From Aristaeella hokkaidonensis (GTDB lineage: Bacteria; Bacillota; Clostridia; Christensenellales; Aristaeellaceae): a DNA stretch of 64,000 nucleotides. Location of the stretch: assembly GCF_018128945.1 (NCBI RefSeq), contig NZ_CP068393.1, positions 558,001 to 622,000 on the forward strand, read 5' to 3'. Below the pieces are notes generated by a model. The model was not told the origin of the DNA. It made no database searches and saw only the letters and a program-made list of their open reading frames with translations. Shown here piece by piece: positions 22,862 through 31,723 of the stretch (its first letter is position 1; every line of letters begins with the position of its first letter). Made by a program: the position numbers and the translations under genes.

Positions 22862-24352
22862 TCAGCCATAGGTGTTTTCAAAGTGGGATTCGCAGGCTTT
22901 TTCCAGCGCTTCCACAATAATCCGCAGGGCTTTGATCCGGGCGTAGTGTTTGTCGTTGGATTCTATGATGAACCAGGGGGCGTTTTCCGTGCTGGTTTTC
23001 TGGAGCATTTCGTCCACCGCGGTTTCATACTGGGGCCACTTTTCCCGGTTCCGCCAGTCCTCTTCGGTGATCTTCCACTGTTTTTCCGGGGTGTTCTGCC
23101 GCTCGTTGAACCGGGCCAGCTGGGTATCCTGGTCAATGTGGATCCAGAACTTGAGCAGCACGGCGCCCCAGTCGGTCAGCTGGCGCTCAAACTCGTTGAT
23201 CTCGTTATAGGCCCGTTTCCAGTCCTTCTCAGAGCAGAAACCTTCCAGCCGTTCCACCATGACCCGGCCGTACCAGGTGCGGTCAAAGATGCAGATGTGC
23301 CCGGTGCGAGGCAGCCGTGTCCAGAAACGCCAGAGGTACTGGCGGTTCAGTTCGTGGGGTTCGGGGGAGGCAATGGGATGCACGTCAAAGCCCCGGGGAT
23401 CCAGCGGATAGGCAACCCGGCGGATGTTGCCGCCCTTGCCGGCGGCGTCCCAGCCCTCATAGCAGAGGATCACAGGGATCTTCTTACGGTAAATGACGTT
23501 GTGCAGCTCGCTCAGGCGTTTCTGCAGCTTCTTCAGCTCTTTCTTATATTCCTCTTCCTCAATGGCGGGGGACAGGTCCACCTCGGAAAGCTTGGGCATC
23601 TTCAGCAGGGGGAATTCTTCCTCAAAGGGTTCGCCGGTATAGCGGCCCTTTTCCAGCGCCTTGTCGATCTTTTCCACCAGCAGCTTCATGGCGTCCCGGA
23701 CAGCGGCCTTTTTCTTTGTGCCGTCCAGGATATGCCACTTCACGGTTTCATCAGTCTTTTCCATGAAGTCGTCATAAGCCTTCATGAACTGCTTGTACTC
23801 CCGGTGCTGCCACAGGTCGTCCGCAGTGACCCGCCACTCGGTATCCGCGCTTTCCGTCAGGGCGTTCAGGCGCTCAAACTGCTCCTTTTTATCGATGTGC
23901 AGGAAGATCTTCAGCACCAGGTAGCCGCCGTCCCGCAGCTGGCGCTCAAACTCGTTCACAGCCCGGACCCGGCGCTTATATTCCTCCTTGGAAATCTCCA
24001 GCCGCAGCTGCTTGCGCACCACGTTCTCCATCCAGCCGGAATCCAGGAAGATGAGCTTTCCGTTTTCCGGGATCGCGGAGGCATAGGGGTACAGGAAAGG
24101 ATACCGGGATTCACTTTCCGGAATCACGGCCGGGGAAACCACATTATAGAAGCGGGGATCGATCTCGCTGATAATCTCCTTGATGAGGCTGCCTTTGCCG
24201 GCTGCGGCCCAGCCTTCGATCAGCACCAGCACCGGCAGCTTTTTCTCCCGCAACAGCTGCTGTGTGGCAATCAGGCGGGCACGCAGCTCTTTGATTTCCG
24301 CGTTGAGGGTATCTTTATCCTCTGGTTTGCATTTCTCAAAATCCTGAAGCAT
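22862..24352 (-). CDS. pap: Polyphosphate:AMP phosphotransferase (two-domain PPK2)
   Basis: 496 residues with two fused PPK2 domains, the layout of PAP, which makes ADP from AMP and polyphosphate. Walker A motifs are GWAAAGKG at 47-54 and GWDAAGKG at 300-307. The C-terminal domain has the complete FDRTWYGRV at 356-364 and a proper lid (VERLEGF). In the N-terminal domain the matching stretch reads FLDSGWMENVV, so catalysis likely lies in the second half. AGGAGG precedes the ATG. It has its own promoter at 24409-24437. Probable role: nucleotide balance and phosphate use under energy stress. Confidence 0.92.
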   Translation of the reverse strand: MLQDFEKCKPEDKDTLNAEIKELRARLIATQQLLREKKLPVLVLIEGWAAAGKGSLIKEIISEIDPRFYNVVSPAVIPESESRYPFLYPYASAIPENGKLIFLDSGWMENVVRKQLRLEISKEEYKRRVRAVNEFERQLRDGGYLVLKIFLHIDKKEQFERLNALTESADTEWRVTADDLWQHREYKQFMKAYDDFMEKTDETVKWHILDGTKKKAAVRDAMKLLVEKIDKALEKGRYTGEPFEEEFPLLKMPKLSEVDLSPAIEEEEYKKELKKLQKRLSELHNVIYRKKIPVILCYEGWDAAGKGGNIRRVAYPLDPRGFDVHPIASPEPHELNRQYLWRFWTRLPRTGHICIFDRTWYGRVMVERLEGFCSEKDWKRAYNEINEFERQLTDWGAVLLKFWIHIDQDTQLARFNERQNTPEKQWKITEEDWRNREKWPQYETAVDEMLQKTSTENAPWFIIESNDKHYARIKALRIIVEALEKACESHFENTYG

Positions 24353-24408
24353 AAATAAGAACCTCCTTCAGTCCGCAGGGGGAAATGTGCAGTTTTGCAG
24401 GTGAGGAT

Positions 24409-24437
24409 ATTATAGCGGATTTGGGTTGATGTTTCAA
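24409..24437 (-). promoter_or_regulatory. Promoter of the PPK2 gene
   Basis: On the minus strand TTGAAA (24437-24432), a 17-base spacer and TATAAT (24414-24409). Confidence 0.75.
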
Positions 24438-24452
24438 CCGAATGGAATAGGA

Positions 24453-24526
24453 CGTGACAGAGGGACAGACCTTCTGTCACATTTTTTTCAAAAATCGTGA
24501 CAGGAACGTACTGTCCCTACAGTCAC
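24453..24526. repeat. Pair of dispersed GTGACAG palindromic repeats
   Basis: Two adjacent inverted repeats, GTGACAG...CTGTCAC around 24453-24481 and GTGACAGGAACG...CAGTCAC around 24498-24526, separated by a T-rich stretch. Related to the CCGTCCCC repeat family. They sit between divergent genes. Confidence 0.6.
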
Positions 24527-24559
24527 GTCCATTTTCGACCGGGAAGCATAAATAATCTC

Positions 24560-24590
24560 TTGACTTAAAGCTTGCTCTAAGATATATCAT
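24560..24590 (+). promoter_or_regulatory. MerR-type promoter with 19-bp spacer
   Basis: TTGACT (24560-24565), 19 bases, TATCAT (24585-24590). The long spacer contains the pseudo-palindrome CTTAAAGCTTGCTCTAAG (24564-24581). A 19-base spacer filled by a palindrome is the hallmark of MerR-activated promoters, and the half-sites resemble AdhR-type sites. No merR gene is in the window. Controls the GH3 gene. Confidence 0.65.
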
Positions 24591-24635
24591 ACCTTGGTGA
24601 CTGAAAAAACGGTGGAATAGTTCAGGAGGATCTGT

Positions 24636-27041
24636 ATGGAGAAGTGGATTCGCGCGCGTTATCTGCCCGGTATTCCCCTTGGAAAAGACGGAAAGCGGGT
24701 AACCGCAGGCAAGGAAAATATTGTCCTTTCCCGCAGGGCTGCGGGGGAAGGTATGGTGCTGCTCAAAAACCAGGGCGTTCTGCCGCTGCGGCATGGCTGC
24801 AGGGTGGCGCTCTTCGGTAAAGCGTCCGCGGACTATGTCAAGGGCGGCGGCGGAAGCGGTGACGTGACCGTGGCCTACGTCCGGGACATGTTTGACGGGA
24901 TGATTGAAGTAATGGGCGAGGAAGCCGTTTATCCGGGCACCATGAAGTATTACCGGAACTATGTGGCCGCCCAGTATGAGGATCACTGGGTGCCGGGTAT
25001 GGTGGCGGAGCCGCCGGTGCCGGAAGTCCTGCTGCAGGAAGCCCGGGAGTTTACGGATACCGCCGTTATCTCCATCAGCCGTTTCTCCGGCGAGGACTGG
25101 GATCGGAAGTCTGACCGGGCGAAGATCACCCGGAAGGATCCGGTGACCGGCGACGCGGTCAGTATGAGCGACGTGCTCTTTGAACGGGGGGATTTCTATC
25201 TTTCCGACGCAGAGCGCACTATGGTGGAAACTGTCAGCCAAGCCTTTGACAAGGTCATCGTGGTGCTGAATACCGGCGGGATGATGGAAACTGCCTGCTT
25301 CCGGAACAATCCCCGGATCCAGGGCCTGCTCCTGGCCTTCCAGGGCGGCATGGAGGGAGCCTGCGCCGCGGCGGAGCTGCTGGCCGGCGTGACCTGCCCT
25401 TCCGGCAAACTGCCGGATACCCTGGCGGAAAATCTGGATGATTATCCCGGATGTGTGGATTTTTATGACAGCGACACCTATGTGAACTATACAGAGGATA
25501 TCTACGTCGGCTACCGGTACTTTGAGACCATTGCCGGGGCGGCGGAGAAAGTGGTTTATCCCTTCGGTTTCGGCCTCAGCTACACCCGCTTCTCCCTCTC
25601 GGAGCAGCAGGTGAGCTTCACGGAGGACGAGGTTGAAGTCCGGGTGAAGGTGACCAATGACGGAGGCTGCCCGGGCCGGGAGGTTGTGCAGGTTTACTTC
25701 AGCGCGCCCCAGGGCCTGCTGGGCAAGCCGGCGAAGGAACTGGCCGGATACAGGAAGACAAAGCTCCTGGCGCCCGGTGAGACGGAAGAGATTGCAATCC
25801 GTTTCCCGCTTTCCCAGATGGCCAGCTATGACGACCTGGGCAAGGTGGTCCGTTCCGCCCGCGTGCTGGAAAAGGGCGAATACCGGTTCTTCATCGGCAC
25901 CAGCGTCCGGGACGGCGCCTGGGCAGAGGAAACCTGGATTCTGGCGGAAGACCGGGTGACCGAACAGCTGACTGCCCGCATGGTGCCCACTAACCTGGAG
26001 AAGCGTCTCCGGGCGGACGGCAGCTATGAGGAGCTGCCCACTGCCCCCTGCAATGATTTCAACTATACCGCGCTGGCACCCATGACGCCGGAAGTGCTCT
26101 TTGCCAATCCGGAGACCCGGGCGATTCCGCGGATCAGCCATTTTGCCCCCAAGGACGGCATGAAGCTGAAGGACGTGGCGGAAGGGAAGATGACCCTGGA
26201 GGCCTTTGTGGCCGCGCTGCCGGCGGAAGACCTGGCGGCCCTGCTGGGCGGACAGCCCAATGTGGGCCTGGCAAACACCTTCGGCTATGGTAACAACCCG
26301 GTTTACGGCATTCCCAACATCATGACGGCGGACGGCCCTGCGGGCATCCGCTTCCATAAGAACATCGGCGTGACCACCACCGCCTTCCCCTGCTCCACGC
26401 TGCTGGCAGCTTCCTGGGATCCGGAACTGTGTGGCGAGGTAGGTACCGCGGTGGCGCAGGAAGCCAAGGAAAACAACATCATGGTCTGGCTGGCGCCCGG
26501 GGTGAACATTCACCGGAACCCGCTGTGCGGCCGGAACTTTGAGTATTATTCCGAGGATCCGCTGCTGGCGGGCAAGCAGGCCGCGGGCCTGGTACGGGGC
26601 GTACAGAGCGAGCATATCGCGGCCACGCCGAAGCACTTTGCCCTGAACAACAAGGAAACCAACCGCCGCAACTGCGACGCCCGGGTTTCCGAGCGGGCCA
26701 TCCGGGAAATCTACCTGCGGCAGTTTGAGATCGTGGTGAAGGAAGCCCATCCCTGGTCCCTCATGTCCAGCTACAACATCGTGAACGGCCACCGGGCCAG
26801 CGAATACAAGGACATGCTGACCGGCATCCTCCGGGAGGAGTGGGGCTTTGACGGCATGGTGACCACCGACTGGTGGACCCTGGGCGAGCACTACAAGGAA
26901 GTGGCGGCCGGAAACGACATGAAGATGGCCACCGGCTTCCCGGAAAGGCTGCTGGAGGCCCTGGAGAAGGGCGTGCTGACGCGGGAAGAAATGGAAAAAG
27001 CCGCAATCAACGTTCTGCGGCTGATCCTGAGGATTGACTGA
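24636..27041 (+). CDS. Glycoside hydrolase family 3, permuted domain order (beta-glucosidase-like)
   Basis: 801 residues. The alpha/beta sandwich (GH3_C) and fibronectin-III-like domains come first and the TIM-barrel (GH3_N) last, the circularly permuted order known from Ruminococcus albus and Butyrivibrio beta-glucosidases. The barrel has PKHFALNN and the nucleophile Asp745 in FDGMVTTDWW. A candidate acid/base is Glu153 in RFSGEDWDR. There is no signal peptide, so imported oligosaccharides are the likely substrates. CAGGAGG precedes the ATG. It is monocistronic behind a MerR-type promoter, an unusual regulator for a glycosidase. Sugar specificity is not certain. Confidence 0.93.
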   Translation: MEKWIRARYLPGIPLGKDGKRVTAGKENIVLSRRAAGEGMVLLKNQGVLPLRHGCRVALFGKASADYVKGGGGSGDVTVAYVRDMFDGMIEVMGEEAVYPGTMKYYRNYVAAQYEDHWVPGMVAEPPVPEVLLQEAREFTDTAVISISRFSGEDWDRKSDRAKITRKDPVTGDAVSMSDVLFERGDFYLSDAERTMVETVSQAFDKVIVVLNTGGMMETACFRNNPRIQGLLLAFQGGMEGACAAAELLAGVTCPSGKLPDTLAENLDDYPGCVDFYDSDTYVNYTEDIYVGYRYFETIAGAAEKVVYPFGFGLSYTRFSLSEQQVSFTEDEVEVRVKVTNDGGCPGREVVQVYFSAPQGLLGKPAKELAGYRKTKLLAPGETEEIAIRFPLSQMASYDDLGKVVRSARVLEKGEYRFFIGTSVRDGAWAEETWILAEDRVTEQLTARMVPTNLEKRLRADGSYEELPTAPCNDFNYTALAPMTPEVLFANPETRAIPRISHFAPKDGMKLKDVAEGKMTLEAFVAALPAEDLAALLGGQPNVGLANTFGYGNNPVYGIPNIMTADGPAGIRFHKNIGVTTTAFPCSTLLAASWDPELCGEVGTAVAQEAKENNIMVWLAPGVNIHRNPLCGRNFEYYSEDPLLAGKQAAGLVRGVQSEHIAATPKHFALNNKETNRRNCDARVSERAIREIYLRQFEIVVKEAHPWSLMSSYNIVNGHRASEYKDMLTGILREEWGFDGMVTTDWWTLGEHYKEVAAGNDMKMATGFPERLLEALEKGVLTREEMEKAAINVLRLILRID

Positions 27042-27052
27042 GAATCTGAATC

Positions 27053-27134
27053 CGGACGAGGAACCGTCCCCTGTCCGGATTCCCCGGTATCCCCGAGTTT
27101 TTTCTTGTACTGGCGCGCAAAAATATGATATACT
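27053..27134 (+). promoter_or_regulatory. Dispersed repeat followed by promoter of the GNAT-PPDK operon
   Basis: CCGGAC and GTCCGG arms around GAGGAACCGTCCCCT (27053-27080) form a copy of the dispersed repeat and may terminate the GH3 transcript. TTGTAC (27105-27110), an 18-base spacer and TATACT (27129-27134) follow. Confidence 0.6.
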
Positions 27135-27200
27135 TTGTTTGACGGCAAGGGAGTCAGATTTGATTCCTTTGTCTTTTTGTTACCGGAGGAATGAATTTTA

Positions 27201-27659
27201 ATGGCACTGAGATTCACATGGACTGACGGAAATGACAAGGTTTTCAGGGATTTTTACCTGATCACGGAAGCGTATTACAGCCGGATTGTCGGCGGAGAGG
27301 AGAACCGGCGGCAGTTTATCCCTTACAACCTGTCTTCCGCGGTGGAAGACGTGCTGCTGGTATACAGGAACGGAACCCCGGTGGGCTGCGCCGGGCTGAA
27401 ACGGTATTCTGATACGGATGTTGAGATCAAGCGGGTCTGGGTGGAACCGGCCTGCAGGGGACGCCGGATCGCTACCCTGATGATGGCGATCCTGGAAGAT
27501 AAGGCAAAAGCGAGGGGCTGCAGGCGGACGGTGCTGCAGACCCGGGAGATCATGAAGGACGCCGTTGCGCTTTATACGAAACTGGGCTATCAACGGATTG
27601 ACAACTACCCTCCGTATGACAAGCTGGAGGGCGCGGTATGCTTCGCGAAGGAGCTTTGA
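27201..27659 (+). CDS. GNAT-family N-acetyltransferase
   Basis: 152 residues with a full GNAT fold: the beta-4 strand DVEIKRVWVEP is followed by the acetyl-CoA loop CRGRRIATLMM (about 86-97, R/QxxGxG/A type), and the typical YTKLGYQRID closes it. It transfers an acetyl group from acetyl-CoA to an unknown amine or protein. CGGAGGAA lies upstream of the ATG. It is co-transcribed with the large PEP/pyruvate-binding protein 23 bases downstream. Confidence 0.9.
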   Translation: MALRFTWTDGNDKVFRDFYLITEAYYSRIVGGEENRRQFIPYNLSSAVEDVLLVYRNGTPVGCAGLKRYSDTDVEIKRVWVEPACRGRRIATLMMAILEDKAKARGCRRTVLQTREIMKDAVALYTKLGYQRIDNYPPYDKLEGAVCFAKEL

Positions 27660-27682
27660 GCTGACAGGGAGGAGGCTTCCTC

Positions 27683-30259
27683 ATGGCTGCGTTTGACCGG
27701 GTGCTTTCGGGTATTCCGGCGCTGGATCAGGTGCTGGACAATATCCGGATGGGAGACAATGTGGTCTGGCGTGTGTCAGACCTGGATGAATTCCGCCGTT
27801 TCGCGGATCCCTTTGTGGAACAGGCGAAGAAGGACGGGCGGAACATCATCTATTTCCGGTTTGCGAGCCATCCGGAGCTGGTGCCGGAGTGCCCGGAGGT
27901 CAAGCGGATCTGTGTGCCGCTGTCCCACCGGTTTGAAACCTTCACGGTGGAGATCCACAAGGCGATTGAGCAGGAAGGCCGGGACGCTTTCTACGTGTTT
28001 GACTGCCTTTCTGAGCTGCAGACTGCCTGGGCCACAGACCTGATGATGGGCAACTTCTTCCGGGTCACCTGTCCCTTCCTGTTTATCCTGGATACGGTGG
28101 CCTTTTTCCCGATCATCCGGGGCAGGCATTCCTTTAACGCGATCACCAAGATCATGAACACCACCCAGCTGTTCCTGGATGTATATTCAGATGCCGGGCG
28201 GGAAACGGTGTATATCCGTCCCCAGAAGGTGTGGAACCGGAGTTCCGAAACCATGTTCCTGCCGCATCTGTACAAGCCGACGGAGGGAACGATCAGACCC
28301 ATCCAGGACGGCGTGCAGACCAGCCGCTTCTACCAGGTGATGAACAGCTACCAGCGCACGCTGGAGGAGCAGTATGTGGACTCCTGGGACCGGTTCTTCA
28401 CCCAGGCGAAGGTGCTGCATGAAAACCGCATTCCCGTGGAGGAACAGTGCGGCCGGATGTGCAACATCATGATGACCCGGGATGAGCGGCTGCGGGTGCT
28501 GGTCAAGAAGCATTTCAAGCCGGAAGACTATTTCCGGGTACGGGATCACATGGTGGGTACTGGCATGGTGGGTGGCAAGACCTGCGGCATGCTGCTGGCC
28601 CGGGCGATCATCCGGAACCTGGCGCCGGACATTGACAGTGTGCTGGAACCCCACGATTCCTTCTATGTGGGGTCCGACGTGTTCTATACCTACATTGTGG
28701 ATAACGACTTCTGGGATATCCGGGTCCGGCAGCGGACGGAGGAGGGGTACTTCCCCCTGGCCGGGGAGCTGGCGGAGCGGTTGCGGACCGGGCATTTCTC
28801 CCGGGAGATCCAGGAGCAGTTCACTCATATCCTGGAGTATTACGGGCAGGATCCCTATATCGTCCGATCCAGCAGTATCCTGGAGGACGGTTTTGACAAC
28901 GCCTTCGCGGGCAAATATGAATCCGTGTTCTGCGCCAACCGGGGCACGCCGGAGGAGCGGCTGGAAGAGTTTGAGAACGCGGTGCGGACAGTATATGCCA
29001 GCTCCGCAAGCCTATCCGCCCTGGACTACCGGAAACGCCGGGGACTGGATAAGCGGGATGAGCAGATGGCCCTGCTGGTGATGCGGGTTTCCGGCTCGGC
29101 CTATGGGTCCTACTATATGCCCTGCGCCGCGGGCGTGGGCTACTCCTTCAGCCCCTACAAGTTCCTGAACGATATTGATTCCTCCGCAGGCATGCTGCGG
29201 CTGGTGGCAGGCCTGGGCACTTCCGCCGTGGACCGTACGGAAGGTTCCTATCCGCGGCTGGTGAGCCTGGACAAGCCGGAGGTGACCAACTTTACCACCG
29301 TGGCGGAGAAGCATCAGTTTTCCCAGCGGAAGGCGGAGGTTGTGGACCTGAAAACCCGGAGCCTGAACCGGGTGCCCCTGGACGACCTGGAACCGGTGCT
29401 GCCGGCCTATGTGAAGAACCAGGTGCTGGAGCATGACACGGAGGCGGAGGCTTCGCTGCATGAGCGGGGCGTCTGGCGGAATATCTGTTTTATCTCCTGC
29501 CTGGGCCTGGTCCGGAACCGGGAGATGATGGAGAAGATGCAGCGGATGATGCAGCTGATCCAGAAGGAATACGGCGAGCCGGTGGATATCGAGTTCACGA
29601 TCAACGTATCGGAAAGCCGGGAGTACATGATCAACCTCCTGCAGTGCAGGCCGCTGCAGGTGTTCAAGGACGGCGGGGGAGTCGCCGTGCCGGAGAATGT
29701 GCCGGCGGAGGATATTCTGCTGGAAACGCGGCATGCCTCCATGGGCCTGTCCCGCCAGGTGAAGGTGGATCGGATTGTCTATGTGGATCCGGTGAAGTAT
29801 TACCAACTGCCCTATAACGAAAAGACGGCAATTGCCGCCCTGATCGGCCGGATCAACTGGAAATACAGGGACACAGGGATGCATTTGATGCTGCTGGTGC
29901 CCGGACGGATCGGGACCTCCTCGCCGGAGCTGGGCGTGCCCACGGCCTTCTCGGATATCAGCGGGTTTGACGCGGTGTGCGAGATCGCTGAAAGCCGGAC
30001 CGGGTACAACCCGGAACTGTCCTACGGCAGCCATATTTTCCAGGATTTAGTGGAGGCGCAGATTCTCTATACCGCGGTCTTCCCGGGAGAGCGGACCATC
30101 CACTTCCGGCCGGAACTGCTGCGGCAGGTACCGAACCGCATCGGGGAGATACCCGGCGGGGAGGAAAAGCAGGACGTGGTCTGCCTGGCAGACGTCAGCG
30201 CCCTGGACTGCCGGCTGTATCATGACCTGACCAATGAACATATCCTGCTGAAGTTCTGA
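27683..30259 (+). CDS. KaiC/RAD55-like domain fused to PEP/pyruvate-binding (PPDK_N) domain
   Basis: 858 residues. Residues 1 to about 200 resemble a RecA/KaiC-type ATPase (LSGIPALDQVLDNIRMGDNV at the entry) but lack a Walker A motif. From about 285 on there is a PPDK N-terminal ATP-grasp domain: GTGMVGGKTCGML, IVRSSSILEDGFDNAFAG, and near 650 LQCRPLQVF. The phosphohistidine and PEP-binding domains of true PPDK or PEP synthase are absent, so it is not a complete enzyme of that type. The last 200 residues are unassigned. GGGAGGAGG precedes the ATG. The role may be phosphotransfer to an unknown partner. Confidence 0.8.
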   Translation: MAAFDRVLSGIPALDQVLDNIRMGDNVVWRVSDLDEFRRFADPFVEQAKKDGRNIIYFRFASHPELVPECPEVKRICVPLSHRFETFTVEIHKAIEQEGRDAFYVFDCLSELQTAWATDLMMGNFFRVTCPFLFILDTVAFFPIIRGRHSFNAITKIMNTTQLFLDVYSDAGRETVYIRPQKVWNRSSETMFLPHLYKPTEGTIRPIQDGVQTSRFYQVMNSYQRTLEEQYVDSWDRFFTQAKVLHENRIPVEEQCGRMCNIMMTRDERLRVLVKKHFKPEDYFRVRDHMVGTGMVGGKTCGMLLARAIIRNLAPDIDSVLEPHDSFYVGSDVFYTYIVDNDFWDIRVRQRTEEGYFPLAGELAERLRTGHFSREIQEQFTHILEYYGQDPYIVRSSSILEDGFDNAFAGKYESVFCANRGTPEERLEEFENAVRTVYASSASLSALDYRKRRGLDKRDEQMALLVMRVSGSAYGSYYMPCAAGVGYSFSPYKFLNDIDSSAGMLRLVAGLGTSAVDRTEGSYPRLVSLDKPEVTNFTTVAEKHQFSQRKAEVVDLKTRSLNRVPLDDLEPVLPAYVKNQVLEHDTEAEASLHERGVWRNICFISCLGLVRNREMMEKMQRMMQLIQKEYGEPVDIEFTINVSESREYMINLLQCRPLQVFKDGGGVAVPENVPAEDILLETRHASMGLSRQVKVDRIVYVDPVKYYQLPYNEKTAIAALIGRINWKYRDTGMHLMLLVPGRIGTSSPELGVPTAFSDISGFDAVCEIAESRTGYNPELSYGSHIFQDLVEAQILYTAVFPGERTIHFRPELLRQVPNRIGEIPGGEEKQDVVCLADVSALDCRLYHDLTNEHILLKF

Positions 30260-30280
30260 ATAAAGAAAAGAGAATCGTTT

Positions 30281-30315
30281 TCCGGACCAGGAACCGTCCC
30301 CTGTCCGGATTCTTT
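30281..30315 (+). terminator. Terminator formed by a dispersed repeat
   Basis: TCCGGAC and GTCCGGA arms around CAGGAACCGTCCCCT, followed by TTCTTTT, directly after the PPDK-like gene. One of the clearer cases of this repeat family acting as a terminator. Confidence 0.65.
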
Positions 30316-30343
30316 TATTCTGTCGTTTTATTGTGTGAGATGG

Positions 30344-30349
30344 TATAAT
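30344..30349 (+). promoter_or_regulatory. Extended -10 promoter
   Basis: TGGTATAAT with no clear -35, 43 bases before the start of the UPF0178-GNAT gene. Confidence 0.5.
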
Positions 30350-30391
30350 GATGCCGTTTCTGAGACCGTTGAAGAACCACAGGAGAAGTAT

Positions 30392-31321
30392 ATGACGATC
30401 TATATTGACGCGGATGCCTGTCCGGTGACGAGGATTGCCGAGCGCATCGCGAAGGAGCACGGCATTCCGGTAACACTGCTGTGCGACACCAACCATCTGC
30501 TGACGTCGGATTACAGCACGGTCCGGACCATCGGGGCCGGGGCGGACGCCGTGGACCTGGCCCTCATCAACCTCTGCCGCCGGGGCGATATCGTGATCAC
30601 CCAGGATTACGGCGTCGCGGCCCTGGCGCTGGGAAAGGGCGCGAAGGCAATCCACCAGAGCGGCATGCGGTACACGGATGACAACATTGACCGCCTGCTG
30701 ATGGAACGGCACCTGGCCAGGAAAGCCCGGCAGAGCGGGAAGCATCACCTGAAGGGTCCGGCAAAACGCACGGAGGAGGATGACCGGCGCTTCGCGGAGA
30801 GCTTTGAAAAACTTATTTCTGAAAACGAATATGTGTGCCGGACCGCGACCCGGGAAGAGATGGAGCGGAAGTGGAACGCGGAAATCGAGCGCAATGCAGA
30901 GAACCGGGAAAACTGGATCGTCTGGAAGGCAATGGCCATCAAAAACGCGGAGGACGGCGCCAGCATCCCGTATTACGGATTACTTGGACAGGAGATTATC
31001 TGCGAGGCTACAGCGGTTCTGAAACCGGAATATGTGCAGAACGGCGAAGGACTGGCGGACGAGCATACGGCGTATCTGTGCGCCTTCAGGACAAACGAGG
31101 CTTACCGGGGACAAGGATACTTCTCAGCACTCATGAAGTTCATGCTGGAGGATCTCCGGCGGAAGGGATATACAAAGGTGACAGTGGGCGTGGAGCCGGA
31201 AGAGGAAACCAACCGGCAGATCTATGACCACTGGGGATTCAGCGAGTTTATCAAAAGCTCGCGGGAAAGCTATCCAGACGGGACGGAGATCGAAGTGGAA
31301 TACTACGGGAAGAGGCTGTGA
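30392..31321 (+). CDS. UPF0178 (YaiI/YqxD) domain fused to GNAT acetyltransferase
   Basis: 309 residues from the ATG behind AGGAGAAG. Residues 1-150 are a complete UPF0178 (DUF188, PIN-like) protein: start TIYIDADACPVT, then VITQDYGVAALAL and the closing ESFEKLI. Residues about 155-309 are a GNAT domain, with the acetyl-CoA loop YRGQGYFSALMKF and the end NRQIYDHWGFSEF. In most bacteria UPF0178 stands alone at about 150 residues, so this is a real fusion; no stop or frameshift separates the halves. It may link a nuclease-like or RNA-binding function to acetylation. The function is unknown. Confidence 0.85.
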   Translation: MTIYIDADACPVTRIAERIAKEHGIPVTLLCDTNHLLTSDYSTVRTIGAGADAVDLALINLCRRGDIVITQDYGVAALALGKGAKAIHQSGMRYTDDNIDRLLMERHLARKARQSGKHHLKGPAKRTEEDDRRFAESFEKLISENEYVCRTATREEMERKWNAEIERNAENRENWIVWKAMAIKNAEDGASIPYYGLLGQEIICEATAVLKPEYVQNGEGLADEHTAYLCAFRTNEAYRGQGYFSALMKFMLEDLRRKGYTKVTVGVEPEEETNRQIYDHWGFSEFIKSSRESYPDGTEIEVEYYGKRL

Positions 31322-31339
31322 ACCGGACACAAGGGAGTC

Positions 31340-31570
31340 CGGTTAATTCAGAATTCACAATTCATAATTCATAATTATCGCCTGCGGGCGGGGAGATTTC
31401 TCCACTCCGCCTTCGGCTCCGGTCGAAATGACAACGAGAGCGCAACGGTTTTTCCATAGCCAATGAATACCTCAGCTTATGGCTGTCATTCCGACTAAGG
31501 CCGAAGGCCGCATGGAGGAATCCCTTACTATTAATTCTGAGTTCTGAATTCATAATTCTGCATTGTCATC
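31340..31570. repeat. Intergenic repeat block without genes
   Basis: Fills most of the 402-base gap before the sigma factor gene. AT-rich AATTCATAATTC units at 31349-31378 and 31531-31561 bracket a segment with CTTCGGCTC, GAAATGACA, TGTCATTCCGAC and GGCCGAAGGCC, parts of an inverted element. Similar pieces occur at 15380-15420 and 58170-58215. It looks like a non-coding mobile or recombination-prone repeat. No frame with a ribosome binding site is present. Confidence 0.6.
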
Positions 31571-31666
31571 GCCTCAGACGATGACGTGGTCTCCTCCGGA
31601 GATGTAAATCCTCAACATATACGGAATTTCTTATGTAAAGAATCCAAAAAACTCCTCATTTTTCCC

Positions 31667-31694
31667 AACCTTTTTCAGACTGGTGTGTCTGTAT
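31667..31694 (+). promoter_or_regulatory. Possible ECF-type promoter of the sigma factor gene
   Basis: AACCTTTTT (31667-31675) and GTCTGTAT (31687-31694) are spaced like ECF -35 and -10 elements. Autoregulation is typical for ECF sigma factors. This is a weak call. Confidence 0.35.
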
Positions 31695-31723
31695 AGGTGA
31701 AAGCTTTCAGAAAGGAGGATCTC

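Noticed and set aside
22883-24358. A 491-codon open frame antisense to the PPK2 gene
   Set aside because: Same reason: an exact shadow of a well-supported gene with no start signal.
24477-26891. An 804-codon open frame antisense to the GH3 gene
   Set aside because: It covers the GH3 promoter and coding region in reverse, and its composition is that of an antisense frame.
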